A DNA stretch of 64,000 nucleotides, taken from assembly GCA_964291485.2 (NCBI GenBank), contig OZ220224.1:1922001-1986000 (forward strand), written 5' to 3'. This DNA comes from Kistimonas sp964291485 (GTDB taxonomy: Bacteria > Pseudomonadota > Gammaproteobacteria > Pseudomonadales > Endozoicomonadaceae). A program made the translations under genes and the position numbers. The stretch's first letter is position 1, and each line of letters begins with the position of its first letter. Below are positions 27,423-36,145 of the stretch, piece by piece. The notes below the pieces were generated by a model. It worked only from the letters and a program-made list of their open reading frames with translations, ran no database searches and had not been told where the DNA came from.

Positions 27423-27647
27423 GACCTGCTTGTGATGTTGCAGGCCAAACGCTCGGCGTTGGGGGCAGTGCGCTGGCTCTCAACGTCGTGCGTATTGCTT
27501 CACGTCAGGTTAGGCTGGCAATGTCGCCTTATAGCCTCAATCAGCCCTGTTAGTCGTCGCGTATTCGCAGTAATCTGTGCAGGCAGTCTCAGTGACCATT
27601 GTTGTGAACGATAAGTGAGGATCACCATCAGGCTCCGGGGTGAACCA

Positions 27648-27875
27648 ATGACTGACCGATGGAAAGAACAGGCAATCAAATGGCGGGACAGGGCTCGTGA
27701 GGACCGGGAAAAACGGCGCGCCCTTGAGCGGGAAGTCGATGACCTGAAGGCTCAGCTGGCCAAGGCTGAACGGCAGCTTCGACGCGCCAGGTTAACGACA
27801 GAAAAAAGTCAGGTCTTGCAATACCAAGTGAGGGAAGCGTTAAGAGAAGCGCTCGAGGACGCAGAGGCCTTATAG
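27648..27875 (+). CDS. Small coiled-coil protein, unrecognised
   Basis: The 75-aa, highly charged product forms a nearly continuous heptad-rich helix (EREVDDLKAQLAKAERQLRR). The ATG at 27648 follows a GGGGTG ribosome site. Codon use resembles the flanking genes. No family is recognised. About 220 bp without a gene follow, up to the amidohydrolase. Confidence 0.6.
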   Translation: MTDRWKEQAIKWRDRAREDREKRRALEREVDDLKAQLAKAERQLRRARLTTEKSQVLQYQVREALREALEDAEAL

Positions 27876-28097
27876 CTAGCGGGCTTGGTCCGATTGTTAA
27901 AATCAGGTGGAGCGAAGGTGTTAGCAGGTTTTTCCGTTAGTTTTCAGCTATTCAAGCTTTATTGTCGCTTTACGAGCTCCGGCTTCTGTTCCTGCAAATA
28001 ATTGTACGTATAAATACCTTGACTCTGTCGTTAATCCAATTAGTGTGATGATCAAATCTCTATTGATGTACTATCGTCGCACAAATGCGGGGTGGCC

Positions 28098-29729
28098 ATG
28101 GGCACGGCAACGAACAATAAAAAAATCCTGCTGAAAAATGGCCTGTTGGTGGATGGCACGGGAATACCTGCCAGAAACGCCGACGTATTGATGGATCGCG
28201 GTCGTCTGCGTGTGCTCCAGCCGGGCGAGACGGTGGCCGATGTCACCCTCATCGACTGTGCCGGCAAGGTGATCGCGCCGGGCTTTATTGATGTCCATAG
28301 TCACATGGATTACTTCGCGATTGAGAATGCCCCCGAACATTTTGATCCCTTCATCGCCCAGGGTATTACCACGATGGTGGTGGGCAACTGTGGCTTCAGC
28401 CCATTCGGGTTTAAATGCAATACGCCCCATCAGCATTTGATTGAAAACTCCCTGTTCAAGGAAGGCCACGGCGACATTAGCTGGCATAGCTTCAAGGGGT
28501 ATCAGCAACGCATCCGGGGGCATGGGTGTGGCCCCAATCTGGTCAGCCTGGTGGGGCATGGTGTTTGCCGTACGTCGTTAAACGGGTTTAGTGCCAGCCC
28601 CCTCTCTGCACAACAGCAAGGTGAAATGCTGTCGCTACTGGATGAAGCCCTGTGCCAAGGCGCTGCCGGGGTGTCACTGGGCCTTCAATACAAGCCGGGT
28701 GTGTTTGCCGGTAATGAAGAGCTGCGGGATGTCGCCCGGCTGGTGAAGCAGCATGACAAGGTGCTGACCGTGCACGCCAAAGCCTATTCAAGTCTGTCGG
28801 GCACCTATCCCATGAACCCGTTCGGGAAAGCGCATAACCTGCGTGCGATTGATGAAATGCTGGACCTGGCGCGGGACACCGGTGTGCGCCTGCAGTTTTC
28901 TCACCTGATCTTTGTGGGGGAAAGCACCTGGAAAACCCTCGATGAAGCCATTGCCAAGTTTGATCGGGCCATTGCGGATGGGGTGGATGTCAAATTCGAC
29001 ATGTTTCCCTATCCCTTTGGCGCCACCTTGCTGAATACGCTGCTGCCCGAGAGGGTGATGGCCCGTATGCCCGGTGTGTTGAAACAGCCACTGCCCCTGT
29101 GGCGGTTGCGCCTGGAAGCCTGTCTGGCGTTCCGGTCGCTTGGCCTGGGCTATGACTGTATTCAGATCAGCGACGCCGGCTGCCCGGCTTATCAACCCTA
29201 CAATGGGATGTTTTTGACCGATATTGCCGAACGGGTCGGGCGGTCTCCGTTCCGGGTGATGGTGGATATCCTGGATCAGTCCCGTGCTGAAGCGCGCATG
29301 ATTATGCATAAGTATTACGGCCCCCAAATCGTGGAGCGGCTGATGACCCATCCCGTCGCGCTATTTATGACGGATTCCTGGCCTGAACCCTCCGGTGTCG
29401 AGAACGCGGCGACCTATGGGGCCTTCCCCCGGTTCCTGCAGATCGCGCGGGAGACGGGCAACCTGTCGCTGGAAACACTGATACACCGCATGACGGCCCA
29501 GGCGGCCGAGCGTTTTGGTATTGCGGATCGGGGCATTATCAAAGATGGCAATGTCGCGGATGTGGTGGTGCTGGACTGGGAGCAGGTCAGGGATAACACC
29601 ACGCGGGAATGCAGCGATGCCGCCCCGGATGGTATTGAGCACGTCTTCATTAACGGCGTACCTGCTAGGCTGAAGGGGGAAAAATACACGGCACCTGCCA
29701 GCGGGGAATGCATGGCGATGACAGCCTGA
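28098..29729 (+). CDS. Amidohydrolase, N-acyl-D-amino-acid deacylase family
   Basis: The 543-aa enzyme has the metal-dependent hydrolase fold of the D-aminoacylase group: N-terminal beta sandwich with GLLVDGTGIPARNADVLMD, metal motif APGFIDVHSHMDYF (His-x-His), TTMVVGNCGFSPFGF, GVSLGLQYKPGVFA, second-site VHAKAYSS and LQFSHLIF, and a C-terminal strand ADRGIIKDGNVADVVVLD. These enzymes hydrolyse N-acyl-D-amino acids or related imides; the substrate here is not determined. ATG 28098 is preferred to the GTG at 28092, with GGGG five bases upstream. It stands alone, convergent with the next gene. Confidence 0.88.
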   Translation: MGTATNNKKILLKNGLLVDGTGIPARNADVLMDRGRLRVLQPGETVADVTLIDCAGKVIAPGFIDVHSHMDYFAIENAPEHFDPFIAQGITTMVVGNCGFSPFGFKCNTPHQHLIENSLFKEGHGDISWHSFKGYQQRIRGHGCGPNLVSLVGHGVCRTSLNGFSASPLSAQQQGEMLSLLDEALCQGAAGVSLGLQYKPGVFAGNEELRDVARLVKQHDKVLTVHAKAYSSLSGTYPMNPFGKAHNLRAIDEMLDLARDTGVRLQFSHLIFVGESTWKTLDEAIAKFDRAIADGVDVKFDMFPYPFGATLLNTLLPERVMARMPGVLKQPLPLWRLRLEACLAFRSLGLGYDCIQISDAGCPAYQPYNGMFLTDIAERVGRSPFRVMVDILDQSRAEARMIMHKYYGPQIVERLMTHPVALFMTDSWPEPSGVENAATYGAFPRFLQIARETGNLSLETLIHRMTAQAAERFGIADRGIIKDGNVADVVVLDWEQVRDNTTRECSDAAPDGIEHVFINGVPARLKGEKYTAPASGECMAMTA

Positions 29730-29768
29730 TTGAATCGGTCATTTGCTGTTTGAACGTTAAGCAACCAA

Positions 29769-29787
29769 AGGCCTGAATTTCAGGCCT
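29769..29787 (+). terminator. Palindrome between convergent genes
   Basis: AGGCCTGAA-T-TTCAGGCCT is a perfect 9-bp inverted repeat, 40 bp after the amidohydrolase stop and 26 bp before the stop of the convergent regulator. It lacks a T run but is well placed as a bidirectional terminator. Confidence 0.5.
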
Positions 29788-29812
29788 GTGATCTTGTGCC
29801 TGATCAATACAA

Positions 29813-30274
29813 TCAAATCATGTACGAGGCTTGGGCGTGGTCATAGTCCATGATTGGTACCGGCATCTGAAATGGTAATCCACTGTCGGCAAACAGTTGC
29901 TCGTACCACTCATGGCCCTGGCTACTCAGGTAATATGCGCCGTCCTCATTGCATTCGAGCAGTCCTGCCCGATCAACCAGTTTGACCAGATTCTGGCGCA
30001 GGGTCTCCCGACCCGCACAAAGCCTGTCAGATAAAGTGGTTAGCTTAAGGTTGGGGGTATCGTGAAGCTGTCTAATTATTCGAAGTTGTAAAACGGTGAT
30101 TCTCGAGCAGGTCATTTGACTGACTTTGTCGAGATGAATCAGGGCTTCCCAGTTGATGTTCATAAAATTACGGCAGGCTGCGCGCCACATGGCGTTTGGG
30201 AAGTATCCAGTGATTGCGGCAAGTGCGTACTGACGTAGATCAATCGTAGGTATTGTGTGAATGCGATAGCTCAT
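29813..30274 (-). CDS. Putative winged-helix transcriptional regulator
   Basis: The 153-aa product has a MarR-like winged-helix core: ITVLQLRIIRQLHDTPNLKL, then TTLSDRLCAGRETLRQNLVK, then LVDRAGLLECNEDGAYYLSS followed by QGHEWYEQL (residues about 55-130). The wing hairpin (DGAYYLSSQG) is typical. The N-terminal 50 residues are not recognised. The target is unknown. It lies just outside the presumed island boundary. Confidence 0.7.
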   Translation of the reverse strand: MSYRIHTIPTIDLRQYALAAITGYFPNAMWRAACRNFMNINWEALIHLDKVSQMTCSRITVLQLRIIRQLHDTPNLKLTTLSDRLCAGRETLRQNLVKLVDRAGLLECNEDGAYYLSSQGHEWYEQLFADSGLPFQMPVPIMDYDHAQASYMI

Positions 30275-30638
30275 TGCGTACCGCTATCGATGGCAGGAAA
30301 GCTTTTGACTTCAACAAACCAAGATCAATTTCCCTGTGTAAGGGTATGACTATCGCCTTAATGAATGAGGCTCTACCCGTTGGCGATATAGCGAAATATT
30401 GTCTGCATATGTTGCACTTTATTTTTAACGCTATAAAAAAATGGGGTCCAAAATATTGGACCCCAAAACGATTACTTATCGTCTACGTCGTTGTTTTCGT
30501 TCTCAAAACCACCCGCCTGGAACTCATACCACATCTCTTGACGACAGTAGACGTACACATAAAAACGACAAAATGTAGCTATTTTGCTCCTACTGTGGGA
30601 ACTAAAAAGCACCTTCAGGCACTATAGATTTAAACCGG
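30275..30638 (+). other. Gene-poor stretch with possible transposase remnant
   Basis: There is no complete gene here. One plus frame (TTG at 30253 to 30627, 124 aa) contains LCKGMTIALMNEALPVGDIA, which faintly recalls the helix-turn-helix part of ISL3-type transposases (ALM..MPV..IA). The rest is unlike any family I know and no catalytic part follows, so it is at best a fragment. Confidence 0.25.
30443..30464 (-). terminator. Perfect palindrome, minus-strand intrinsic terminator shape
   Basis: GGGGTCCAA-AATA-TTGGACCCC has 9-bp arms. Read on the minus strand it is followed by A and seven T, the form of an intrinsic terminator protecting the regulator at 29813-30274 from minus-strand transcription out of the island. 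The same TTGGACCCC half-site recurs before the integrase gene, so it may also be a recombinase-binding site. Confidence 0.55.
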
Positions 30639-30659
30639 TTGGACCCCAAATTGGACCCC
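30639..30659 (+). repeat. Two TTGGACCCC direct repeats ahead of integrase
   Basis: TTGGACCCC (30639-30647) and TTGGACCCC (30651-30659) are 12 bases apart, 43 bp before the integrase ATG. With the palindrome at 30443-30464 they make four copies of one 9-mer within 220 bp. This suggests arm-type integrase sites or an attachment region. No tRNA gene lies here. Confidence 0.5.
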
Positions 30660-30701
30660 GGAAATTTTGAATGATGCTACTTGCTACAGGGATGTGAAAC
30701 G

Positions 30702-31889
30702 ATGGGTATTACATGTGAGACCAGAAAAAGGAAAAAAGGGACGGTTTACAAGTTCATAGTCAGGGTCAGAACGCAGCATTTTTCTGCTATGGAAACCATG
30801 ACGTTTCCAGAACGACCCGCAGGGCGGGCATGGGCACGGCAGGTCGAAAAGGAACTTCTGCGTCAGGCTAACTTGAATTCACCTGAATATGAACGCGCTA
30901 AGTCACGTACCGGTGATATCAAACTGAAGCACTACCTTAAGCGATATCTTGAAAAAAACGATAGTCTGCCTGAGCACAAAAGAATCAGTAATCGCGATAG
31001 ATTGGCGATTCTTTTCTGGATGAGAACGAAGCTGGCAGAGAAACGTTCGAATGAGATACGTAAACAGGATCTCATTGATTTTCTGGATGATCGACTAGCC
31101 GAAGTGACACCTTCGACAAACCATATTTATGTTTCTGTCTTGCGGCGGGCAATCGACTGGCAGGAGCGCGTAAGGCTGCATTTTAATCGCTTTATCACGG
31201 ATGAAGTGATGAAGGAACTATGGAAACTGGATCTGGTAGGTAAGTCCAGACGTGATGATTATCGACCCTCTCGTGATGAGATCTTTGGACTCTATAAAAC
31301 ATTCCTTAAGATGTATAACACTACGCAGTCATTGATTCCCTATCATCATCTGATGCTGTTTTCTATTTACAGTACGTTCAGGGAAAGCGAGATCTGTCGC
31401 ATCAAATACAGCCAGCTGGACCAAAACAATGGTTTTATTATCATTGAAAATCGCAAGGATCCAAATAATAAATACGGGAATCATCAGAAAGTGCCGATAC
31501 CGCAAGAATGCCTTGATATCATCAGTATGCAGCCAGTGTTCGAGGGAGAGGATCGGATTTTTCCTTATAAACCGTTGTCTGTCGCCAAGCGTTTCAGTGA
31601 AGTCACTTTCAAACTGGGATTTGATAAAGTTCGTTTCCACTCATTCCGGCATGAAGGTATTTCTCGCCTTTTTGAACTGGGCATGTCGATACCGGAAGTG
31701 GCATTAAGAAGCGGACATAGAACGTGGGAGCATCTTCGCCGTTACACACATCTTTTGAATACACAGCCAGGCGATATATGGTCCGAATGCCTTGCTATTG
31801 AGAGAGAGTACTGGTCCAGGCATGAAGTCTTCAATCCATATCTTAAGAAAATGGGAGGTTGGAAAGATCCGGACTCTCATAAAAAATGA
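30702..31889 (+). CDS. Tyrosine site-specific recombinase / integrase
   Basis: The 395-aa phage-type integrase has an N-terminal arm-binding part and a SAM-like core-binding domain (residues about 65-160). The catalytic domain carries the Arg of STFRESEICR, HSFRHEGISRLFELG, SGHRTWEHLRRY, and the nucleophile Tyr in RRYTHLL. All key residues (R, H-x-x-R, H, Y) are present, so it should be active. ATG 30702 follows AGGGATG. It marks the left end of the accessory region. Confidence 0.93.
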   Translation: MGITCETRKRKKGTVYKFIVRVRTQHFSAMETMTFPERPAGRAWARQVEKELLRQANLNSPEYERAKSRTGDIKLKHYLKRYLEKNDSLPEHKRISNRDRLAILFWMRTKLAEKRSNEIRKQDLIDFLDDRLAEVTPSTNHIYVSVLRRAIDWQERVRLHFNRFITDEVMKELWKLDLVGKSRRDDYRPSRDEIFGLYKTFLKMYNTTQSLIPYHHLMLFSIYSTFRESEICRIKYSQLDQNNGFIIIENRKDPNNKYGNHQKVPIPQECLDIISMQPVFEGEDRIFPYKPLSVAKRFSEVTFKLGFDKVRFHSFRHEGISRLFELGMSIPEVALRSGHRTWEHLRRYTHLLNTQPGDIWSECLAIEREYWSRHEVFNPYLKKMGGWKDPDSHKK

Positions 31890-31920
31890 ACATCGTGTAT
31901 TCGTAGCTTTATCAGGTAAA

Positions 31921-31950
31921 AACAGGCATGGAATCGATGCCTGTTGTTTT
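31921..31950 (+). terminator. Intrinsic terminator after integrase
   Basis: AACAGGCAT (31921-31929) pairs with ATGCCTGTT (31937-31945) over a 7-base loop and is followed by GTTTT. It lies 31 bp past the integrase stop. A second hairpin (TGAGGTA 32130-32136 / TACCTCA 32155-32161, then TTTT) lies between here and the AlpA-like gene. The rest of 31951-32222 shows no gene. Confidence 0.7.
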
Positions 31951-32222
31951 CAAAAAGGAAGCAGTTGCAGTTTTGGATCATTTCTAATACTCTGGGCGCA
32001 GCCAAGTCTGACCTTTATGTTTACCATAGTAAGCTATTGAAATATAAGTAAAAAAATGAATTTTTGCCGTTGACACCCCTTTTGTAAGAGCTCAATATGA
32101 AACTGTAAGAAACAGCATGGCGTGGTATGTGAGGTACTAAGTCCTATGCGGGCCTACCTCATTTTGTCTTGCTAAACAGCTGGTACAGGACGTACCGGTT
32201 GAATGCTCAAAGGGAGAAAGCA

Positions 32223-32420
32223 ATGAGCTCAGAGAGTGACCTTTCAATATTAAGAGAGTCAGATGTTATTCATTTGACTGGCTTGAGTCGTTCTTCAATT
32301 CGTAGGCTCGAACAAGCCGGTAACTTTCCCGGAAGAATACGACTTTCCTCTAAAACTGTGGGCTGGCTTAAGAAAGATGTTCTTAAGTGGATTGAGAATC
32401 GCCCATCAGTATCAGGTTGA
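32223..32420 (+). CDS. AlpA-family DNA-binding regulator
   Basis: The 65-aa MerR-like winged-helix protein reads RESDVIHLTGLSRSSIRRLE, then ...FPGRIRLSSKTVGWLKKDVL, then KWIENRP, the standard AlpA/excisionase pattern. Members control integrase or excision genes in prophages and islands. ATG 32223 follows GGGAG; the frame is open upstream without a better start. Confidence 0.85.
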   Translation: MSSESDLSILRESDVIHLTGLSRSSIRRLEQAGNFPGRIRLSSKTVGWLKKDVLKWIENRPSVSG

Positions 32421-32635
32421 TAACTGCATTGTGTTAATAATATTAATCTCTATGTGAGGATGATTCTCTTGTTTATTTGATGAATAAGGGGGGAGGGTGT
32501 CACGAAAAAATAGTGTGATTATTTAAGGTTTTTGCTTTTAAGAATCTATCGCTAAAGATATTGGCTTTAGAGTTTATGTTGTCCTTACTTGGGTAAATTA
32601 ATTACCCCCTAATTTTAATGAAGGGAGAGGTTCCT

Positions 32636-33598
32636 ATGCGCAATCGTTTTTTTGTATTTCATGAATCTGAGATGGATCGTTTGGCTGGAGAAAGATCTAC
32701 GGTTCTGAGAACGTATTTTTGGGGAATAAAACCTAGGGCTGACTTTGAAACGGGTATGGTTGGAGATCGGCCTGGACGTCGCGTATCAATACAATCAATA
32801 CGAGAGGCTATTGAAGTTATTGCAAGGCCTGGGGTTAAAGAAAGAAAATATTCTCGTAGCGAGGTGCAGGGAGCAATAGACCGACTTGTTGGGATTGGCA
32901 TGGTTGAAAGATTATCAAAAAAAGGTGATCGCCACTTGGTGTTGCGCTGCAAGCTAGTCACTGAGGAAAAATTTCAGCAAAATAAAGTGGGTCGAAACTA
33001 CTGTGATGAAGTCGGGCGACAAGACGCATCAAAAAACACTGATTTTAAAGGGGGGAATGATTTTTTCAAAGAGAGAAGTAATGATGCTCTTAACAGCAGA
33101 AGTCCTACAACATCAGATATCAATAAAAAAAAGGTATGTAGTTATGGCAATGATGCCATGCAGGAAATTTTTGATTCTGTTAACAGAGCAGTAGAACCAG
33201 CCAGTGTCTTCAGTCGAGATGATATTTTGTTAATCATCAGAGATTATTTGAAATATTGTGAGAGTCGAGAGGCTGATTGGAGTTTTATGGGTTTTAAAAA
33301 TCATCTGCAGTTTAAATACGACGTTATGGTACGGCGTATGAGGAGTAAGCAAACTGCCGATGATTTAAATCAGGCATCAATCGAAAGAATGCGAGCAGAT
33401 GGTAGGAGGGTGGAAATGCAAGCTGACCAGATTGATAGTAGAAATATATTTCAGTCATCAGGGTCAAAGGTTCCAACAAAACCCTCTGAGGAGCTGATTA
33501 AGAAGTACGAGGAAAAGTATGGTGTGAGCAGCACATGTTCTGATGACGCTGTCCCACAGCGTGATCAGAAAGTTATTGACGAGGATGAGCTGTCTTAA
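32636..33598 (+). CDS. Island-encoded protein with N-terminal winged-helix-like domain
   Basis: The 320-aa product carries RSEVQGAIDRLVGIGMVERL, then SKKGDRHLVLRCKL (residues about 75-110), a helix-turn-strand layout seen in replication-initiation or regulatory proteins of integrative elements. A second small helical region (VFSRDDILLIIRDYLKYCES, then WSFMGFKNHLQFK, about 195-230) is followed by a charged, disordered tail. The ribosome site GGGAGAGG directs ATG 32636; the in-frame ATG at 32618 overlaps that site. Function not assigned. Confidence 0.7.
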   Translation: MRNRFFVFHESEMDRLAGERSTVLRTYFWGIKPRADFETGMVGDRPGRRVSIQSIREAIEVIARPGVKERKYSRSEVQGAIDRLVGIGMVERLSKKGDRHLVLRCKLVTEEKFQQNKVGRNYCDEVGRQDASKNTDFKGGNDFFKERSNDALNSRSPTTSDINKKKVCSYGNDAMQEIFDSVNRAVEPASVFSRDDILLIIRDYLKYCESREADWSFMGFKNHLQFKYDVMVRRMRSKQTADDLNQASIERMRADGRRVEMQADQIDSRNIFQSSGSKVPTKPSEELIKKYEEKYGVSSTCSDDAVPQRDQKVIDEDELS

Positions 33599-33639
33599 AC
33601 GGCAGCTCGATATAATATTTTTTGGAAAGGAAATCCAAC

Positions 33640-33909
33640 ATGAACACTGAATTCGTCTTATACGCCAGATATCAAAAGCCGTATGTGCATCTGGAAGACA
33701 TATGCGAAGAGTATTTCAATCTTTGCGCCAAGAAAGCCAAACAGGCAGCAGTCAGCCAACAGTTACCGGTTCCTGTGGTAAGAATGTCAGATAGCCGTAA
33801 AGCGCCTTACATGGTCAGGTTAAAAGATCTGGCGGAATACCTGGATAACCGGCATCAGATGTATTCAGACACTTGGGAGATGATCAAAGGCACTCGTAGT
33901 GTCGAGTAA
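33640..33909 (+). CDS. PrtN-like (pyocin activator family) protein
   Basis: The 89-aa product reads MNTEFVLYARYQKPYVHLED, then ICEEYFNLCAKKAKQAAVSQ, then QLPVPVVRMSDSRKAPYMVR, LKDLAEYLD. This is the family pattern of PrtN, the activator of pyocin genes in Pseudomonas, found also as a small DNA-binding protein in prophages and islands. The ribosome site AAAGGA precedes ATG 33640. Here it probably controls island genes. Confidence 0.8.
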   Translation: MNTEFVLYARYQKPYVHLEDICEEYFNLCAKKAKQAAVSQQLPVPVVRMSDSRKAPYMVRLKDLAEYLDNRHQMYSDTWEMIKGTRSVE

Positions 33910-33959
33910 CCCATCATTGCGAGATAGTCGGTTACCATCTCCATCAAAAAGCCGTCACT

Positions 33960-33999
33960 AGAGCAGGTTTATAATTCAGAACAACATCAAGCCTGCTCT
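33960..33999 (+). repeat. 8-bp inverted repeat between convergent genes
   Basis: AGAGCAGG (33960-33967) and CCTGCTCT (33992-33999) flank 24 bases in the gap between the PrtN-like gene and the convergent helicase gene. It may form a terminator hairpin, though the loop is long. Confidence 0.3.
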
Positions 34000-34075
34000 A
34001 TCCTGAAAGCACTCCCCTGGTTGTCTTACTAAACATTCACCACCTAAGCCAAGCTGCGAGAGTGTCTGTTGACGT

Positions 34076-36145
34076 CTACACAGCCACAGCATTCTCATTG
34101 GACGGTGAACTCAGCGCCGATACCATCACTTCTGGCACTTCATCATTCGGCCAGGTAATCGCCAGCTTCTGCCCGGCACGGGTCATGGCCATGTAGATTT
34201 TTCGCGTGTTTTCTTCAACCAGTTCGGCTCGTTCGTCATTCGTGAGTTCCAGGGCAGATTCCTTATCCAGTAACCCTTGTAAGCCAAGAAGAAACACAAT
34301 GGGACTTTCTAGCCCTGTTGCAGCACCTAAAGGGCATAACCTGACAGCCTGCTCGTTATCTTTGGCCTTCGAGGTCATGAGCCAGTAACATTTTTTTCCT
34401 AATGCCTGTTCAAATACATCCGTCAGGGATTGTTGGCGGATGCCATCGGCATAGACAACAAGAATATCCCGCCCCGGTATACCGGCATTCAGTAAAGACT
34501 TGATCTCTCCGGCTGTCCGAAGAATTTCATCATTGGGGGAGTCTGTCAGAATCAGGCGTGGACTGTCGCCAACGGGCATATTTGTGAAGGCAGGTTCTAC
34601 ATACTGTTCCGGATCATCACTCAGGCGTAACTTCCTGAAGCGTGTAGCGGCCTGGAGTATGCCAGTGGTTGTCCTGTAGCTTCGATCCAGCCTATGTGTT
34701 CGTCCCCGGACTTCCAGTCCAGCCTGAACCCAGCTGAGTCGTCGTTTAAGGAATCCTTGAGAAGGATCGGCGGCGAGAAACAGTTGGCCCGTTCCCTTGC
34801 TGGTAATCATTTTGACCAGCTCAAACCACACGGGTGCGAAGAACTGGGCTTCATCAATTAAAACATGCTCATACTGAGGGACACTGACGGTACCGCTTTG
34901 AAACTGTTGCCAGACAATGCGAGGCAGGTCGGCCCAGTCAAAACGATGCGGTATAGCCGTGACCTTGCGGTCATAGGCTTTCAGTGCTCTGTACACGAGC
35001 GCTCGCTCACTTTCCCTCAGGGCAAATCCACGGCCTGTGCGATCGGCATTCAGGTAATCAGTTTCCGAAAAAATCAGGCGATCTTTAATGAACGTGAACT
35101 CATTTCCCAGCTGGGATGCTGTCAGGCGGGACTGACTGAGAAATTCCCGATGGATACCACTGATCAGAGAATGGCGAATATGGGGCTGTAATGGTTTGCC
35201 TTGCGGGTAGAACTGCTTGCACCAGGCCATGAAAGTCAGCCAGAGTACGCCATGATCATCGTTGGTCAGGATGCGGTAGCGTCGCTCCATTTCACGGGTA
35301 ACAGGGCGGTTGTGTATCAGGCAGAGTATACGGCTGTCTGGAAACAGTTGACGAAGCAGGCGGGCACGGTAAAGGAGAATTAAGGATTTTCCACCTCCTG
35401 CTACGCCATTGAGCAGGCGAAGGGAAAAGTCGCGGCTCATTTGCACATGCTCTTCCGGTGGGGCCAGATCGATCTTGCTGGCCCACTCCTGTTGATAGTC
35501 CAGAAAGAACCCGGTCTGGCGTTCACGGTTGTCCTGCCGCTTGATACGTCGTGTTGTGATGGACGTGGGAACCATGGTTTCCGGGCTGAATGTCCTGCGC
35601 AGTGATTCAGGTAGCAGCTTGCCGGCGTTCAGGCCCAAGTGGCGTTCAACCCATAAAGCACCTTTTTCTCCTTTCAGTTGTTCACCACAAGCTACGGGGG
35701 TTGTTTTAAGGAGAGCGGTCGGGCTATCGAGCAGGTCCTTAATATCAGCCTGTCGCAAATTAAAAAAGACCACGGCGACAGGGGCAACGGTTCTGATCAG
35801 GCCTGTCGGCATCGAACCCGTGAGATCCTGCTGAATCCGTGTATAGAAACTTTCAAGGTGCTGTTGTTCACCGGTACCAAAAGGGGCGGTTGTTTTGGCA
35901 CTGCCAAATAAGTCTGGTGTGTTGCTGGTGGCCAGCTTCGTAATCTCTCCGGCTTTAACCGGAGAAACGACCAGGAAAAGATGTCGGCCGCTGTCGTGTT
36001 CTATCCAGAATGTCGGCGCCCAGTCTTCGCCGGGGATGCGCTGGCGCAGAATGTACTTGTCGTCCAGCGAGCGTTTCAGCAGATTAAATAGTCGTACGGC
36101 TTCGGTACTGTCGTTTAAAGCCTTGTCAGGAATGCAGCGTGCCAT
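34076..36145 (-). CDS. UvrD/Rep-like superfamily 1 helicase
   Basis: From the chosen start the product is 689 aa. The ATPase core has Walker A LLNGVAGGGKSLILLYRARL (about residues 245-265), motif II YEHVLIDEAQFFAPVWFELV, motif III QLFLAADPSQGFLKRRLSW, motif IV-V near RTHRLDRSYRTT and motif VI KIYMAMTRAGQKLAI. A 230-aa N-terminal region of unknown type precedes it. ATG 36145 follows AGGA and overlaps the upstream helicase gene by 20 bases, so translation is coupled; a longer frame to 36265 is unlikely. It probably acts on nucleic acid together with its partner. Confidence 0.85.
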   Translation of the reverse strand: MARCIPDKALNDSTEAVRLFNLLKRSLDDKYILRQRIPGEDWAPTFWIEHDSGRHLFLVVSPVKAGEITKLATSNTPDLFGSAKTTAPFGTGEQQHLESFYTRIQQDLTGSMPTGLIRTVAPVAVVFFNLRQADIKDLLDSPTALLKTTPVACGEQLKGEKGALWVERHLGLNAGKLLPESLRRTFSPETMVPTSITTRRIKRQDNRERQTGFFLDYQQEWASKIDLAPPEEHVQMSRDFSLRLLNGVAGGGKSLILLYRARLLRQLFPDSRILCLIHNRPVTREMERRYRILTNDDHGVLWLTFMAWCKQFYPQGKPLQPHIRHSLISGIHREFLSQSRLTASQLGNEFTFIKDRLIFSETDYLNADRTGRGFALRESERALVYRALKAYDRKVTAIPHRFDWADLPRIVWQQFQSGTVSVPQYEHVLIDEAQFFAPVWFELVKMITSKGTGQLFLAADPSQGFLKRRLSWVQAGLEVRGRTHRLDRSYRTTTGILQAATRFRKLRLSDDPEQYVEPAFTNMPVGDSPRLILTDSPNDEILRTAGEIKSLLNAGIPGRDILVVYADGIRQQSLTDVFEQALGKKCYWLMTSKAKDNEQAVRLCPLGAATGLESPIVFLLGLQGLLDKESALELTNDERAELVEENTRKIYMAMTRAGQKLAITWPNDEVPEVMVSALSSPSNENAVAV

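Noticed and set aside
27432..27614. 60-aa plus frame after the DUF411 gene
   Set aside because: It has no ribosome site or family features and an amino-acid content typical of noncoding DNA.
30253..30627. Intact gene of 124 aa before the integrase
   Set aside because: It starts at TTG without a ribosome site, overlaps a convergent gene and includes the palindrome; it is at best a transposase fragment.
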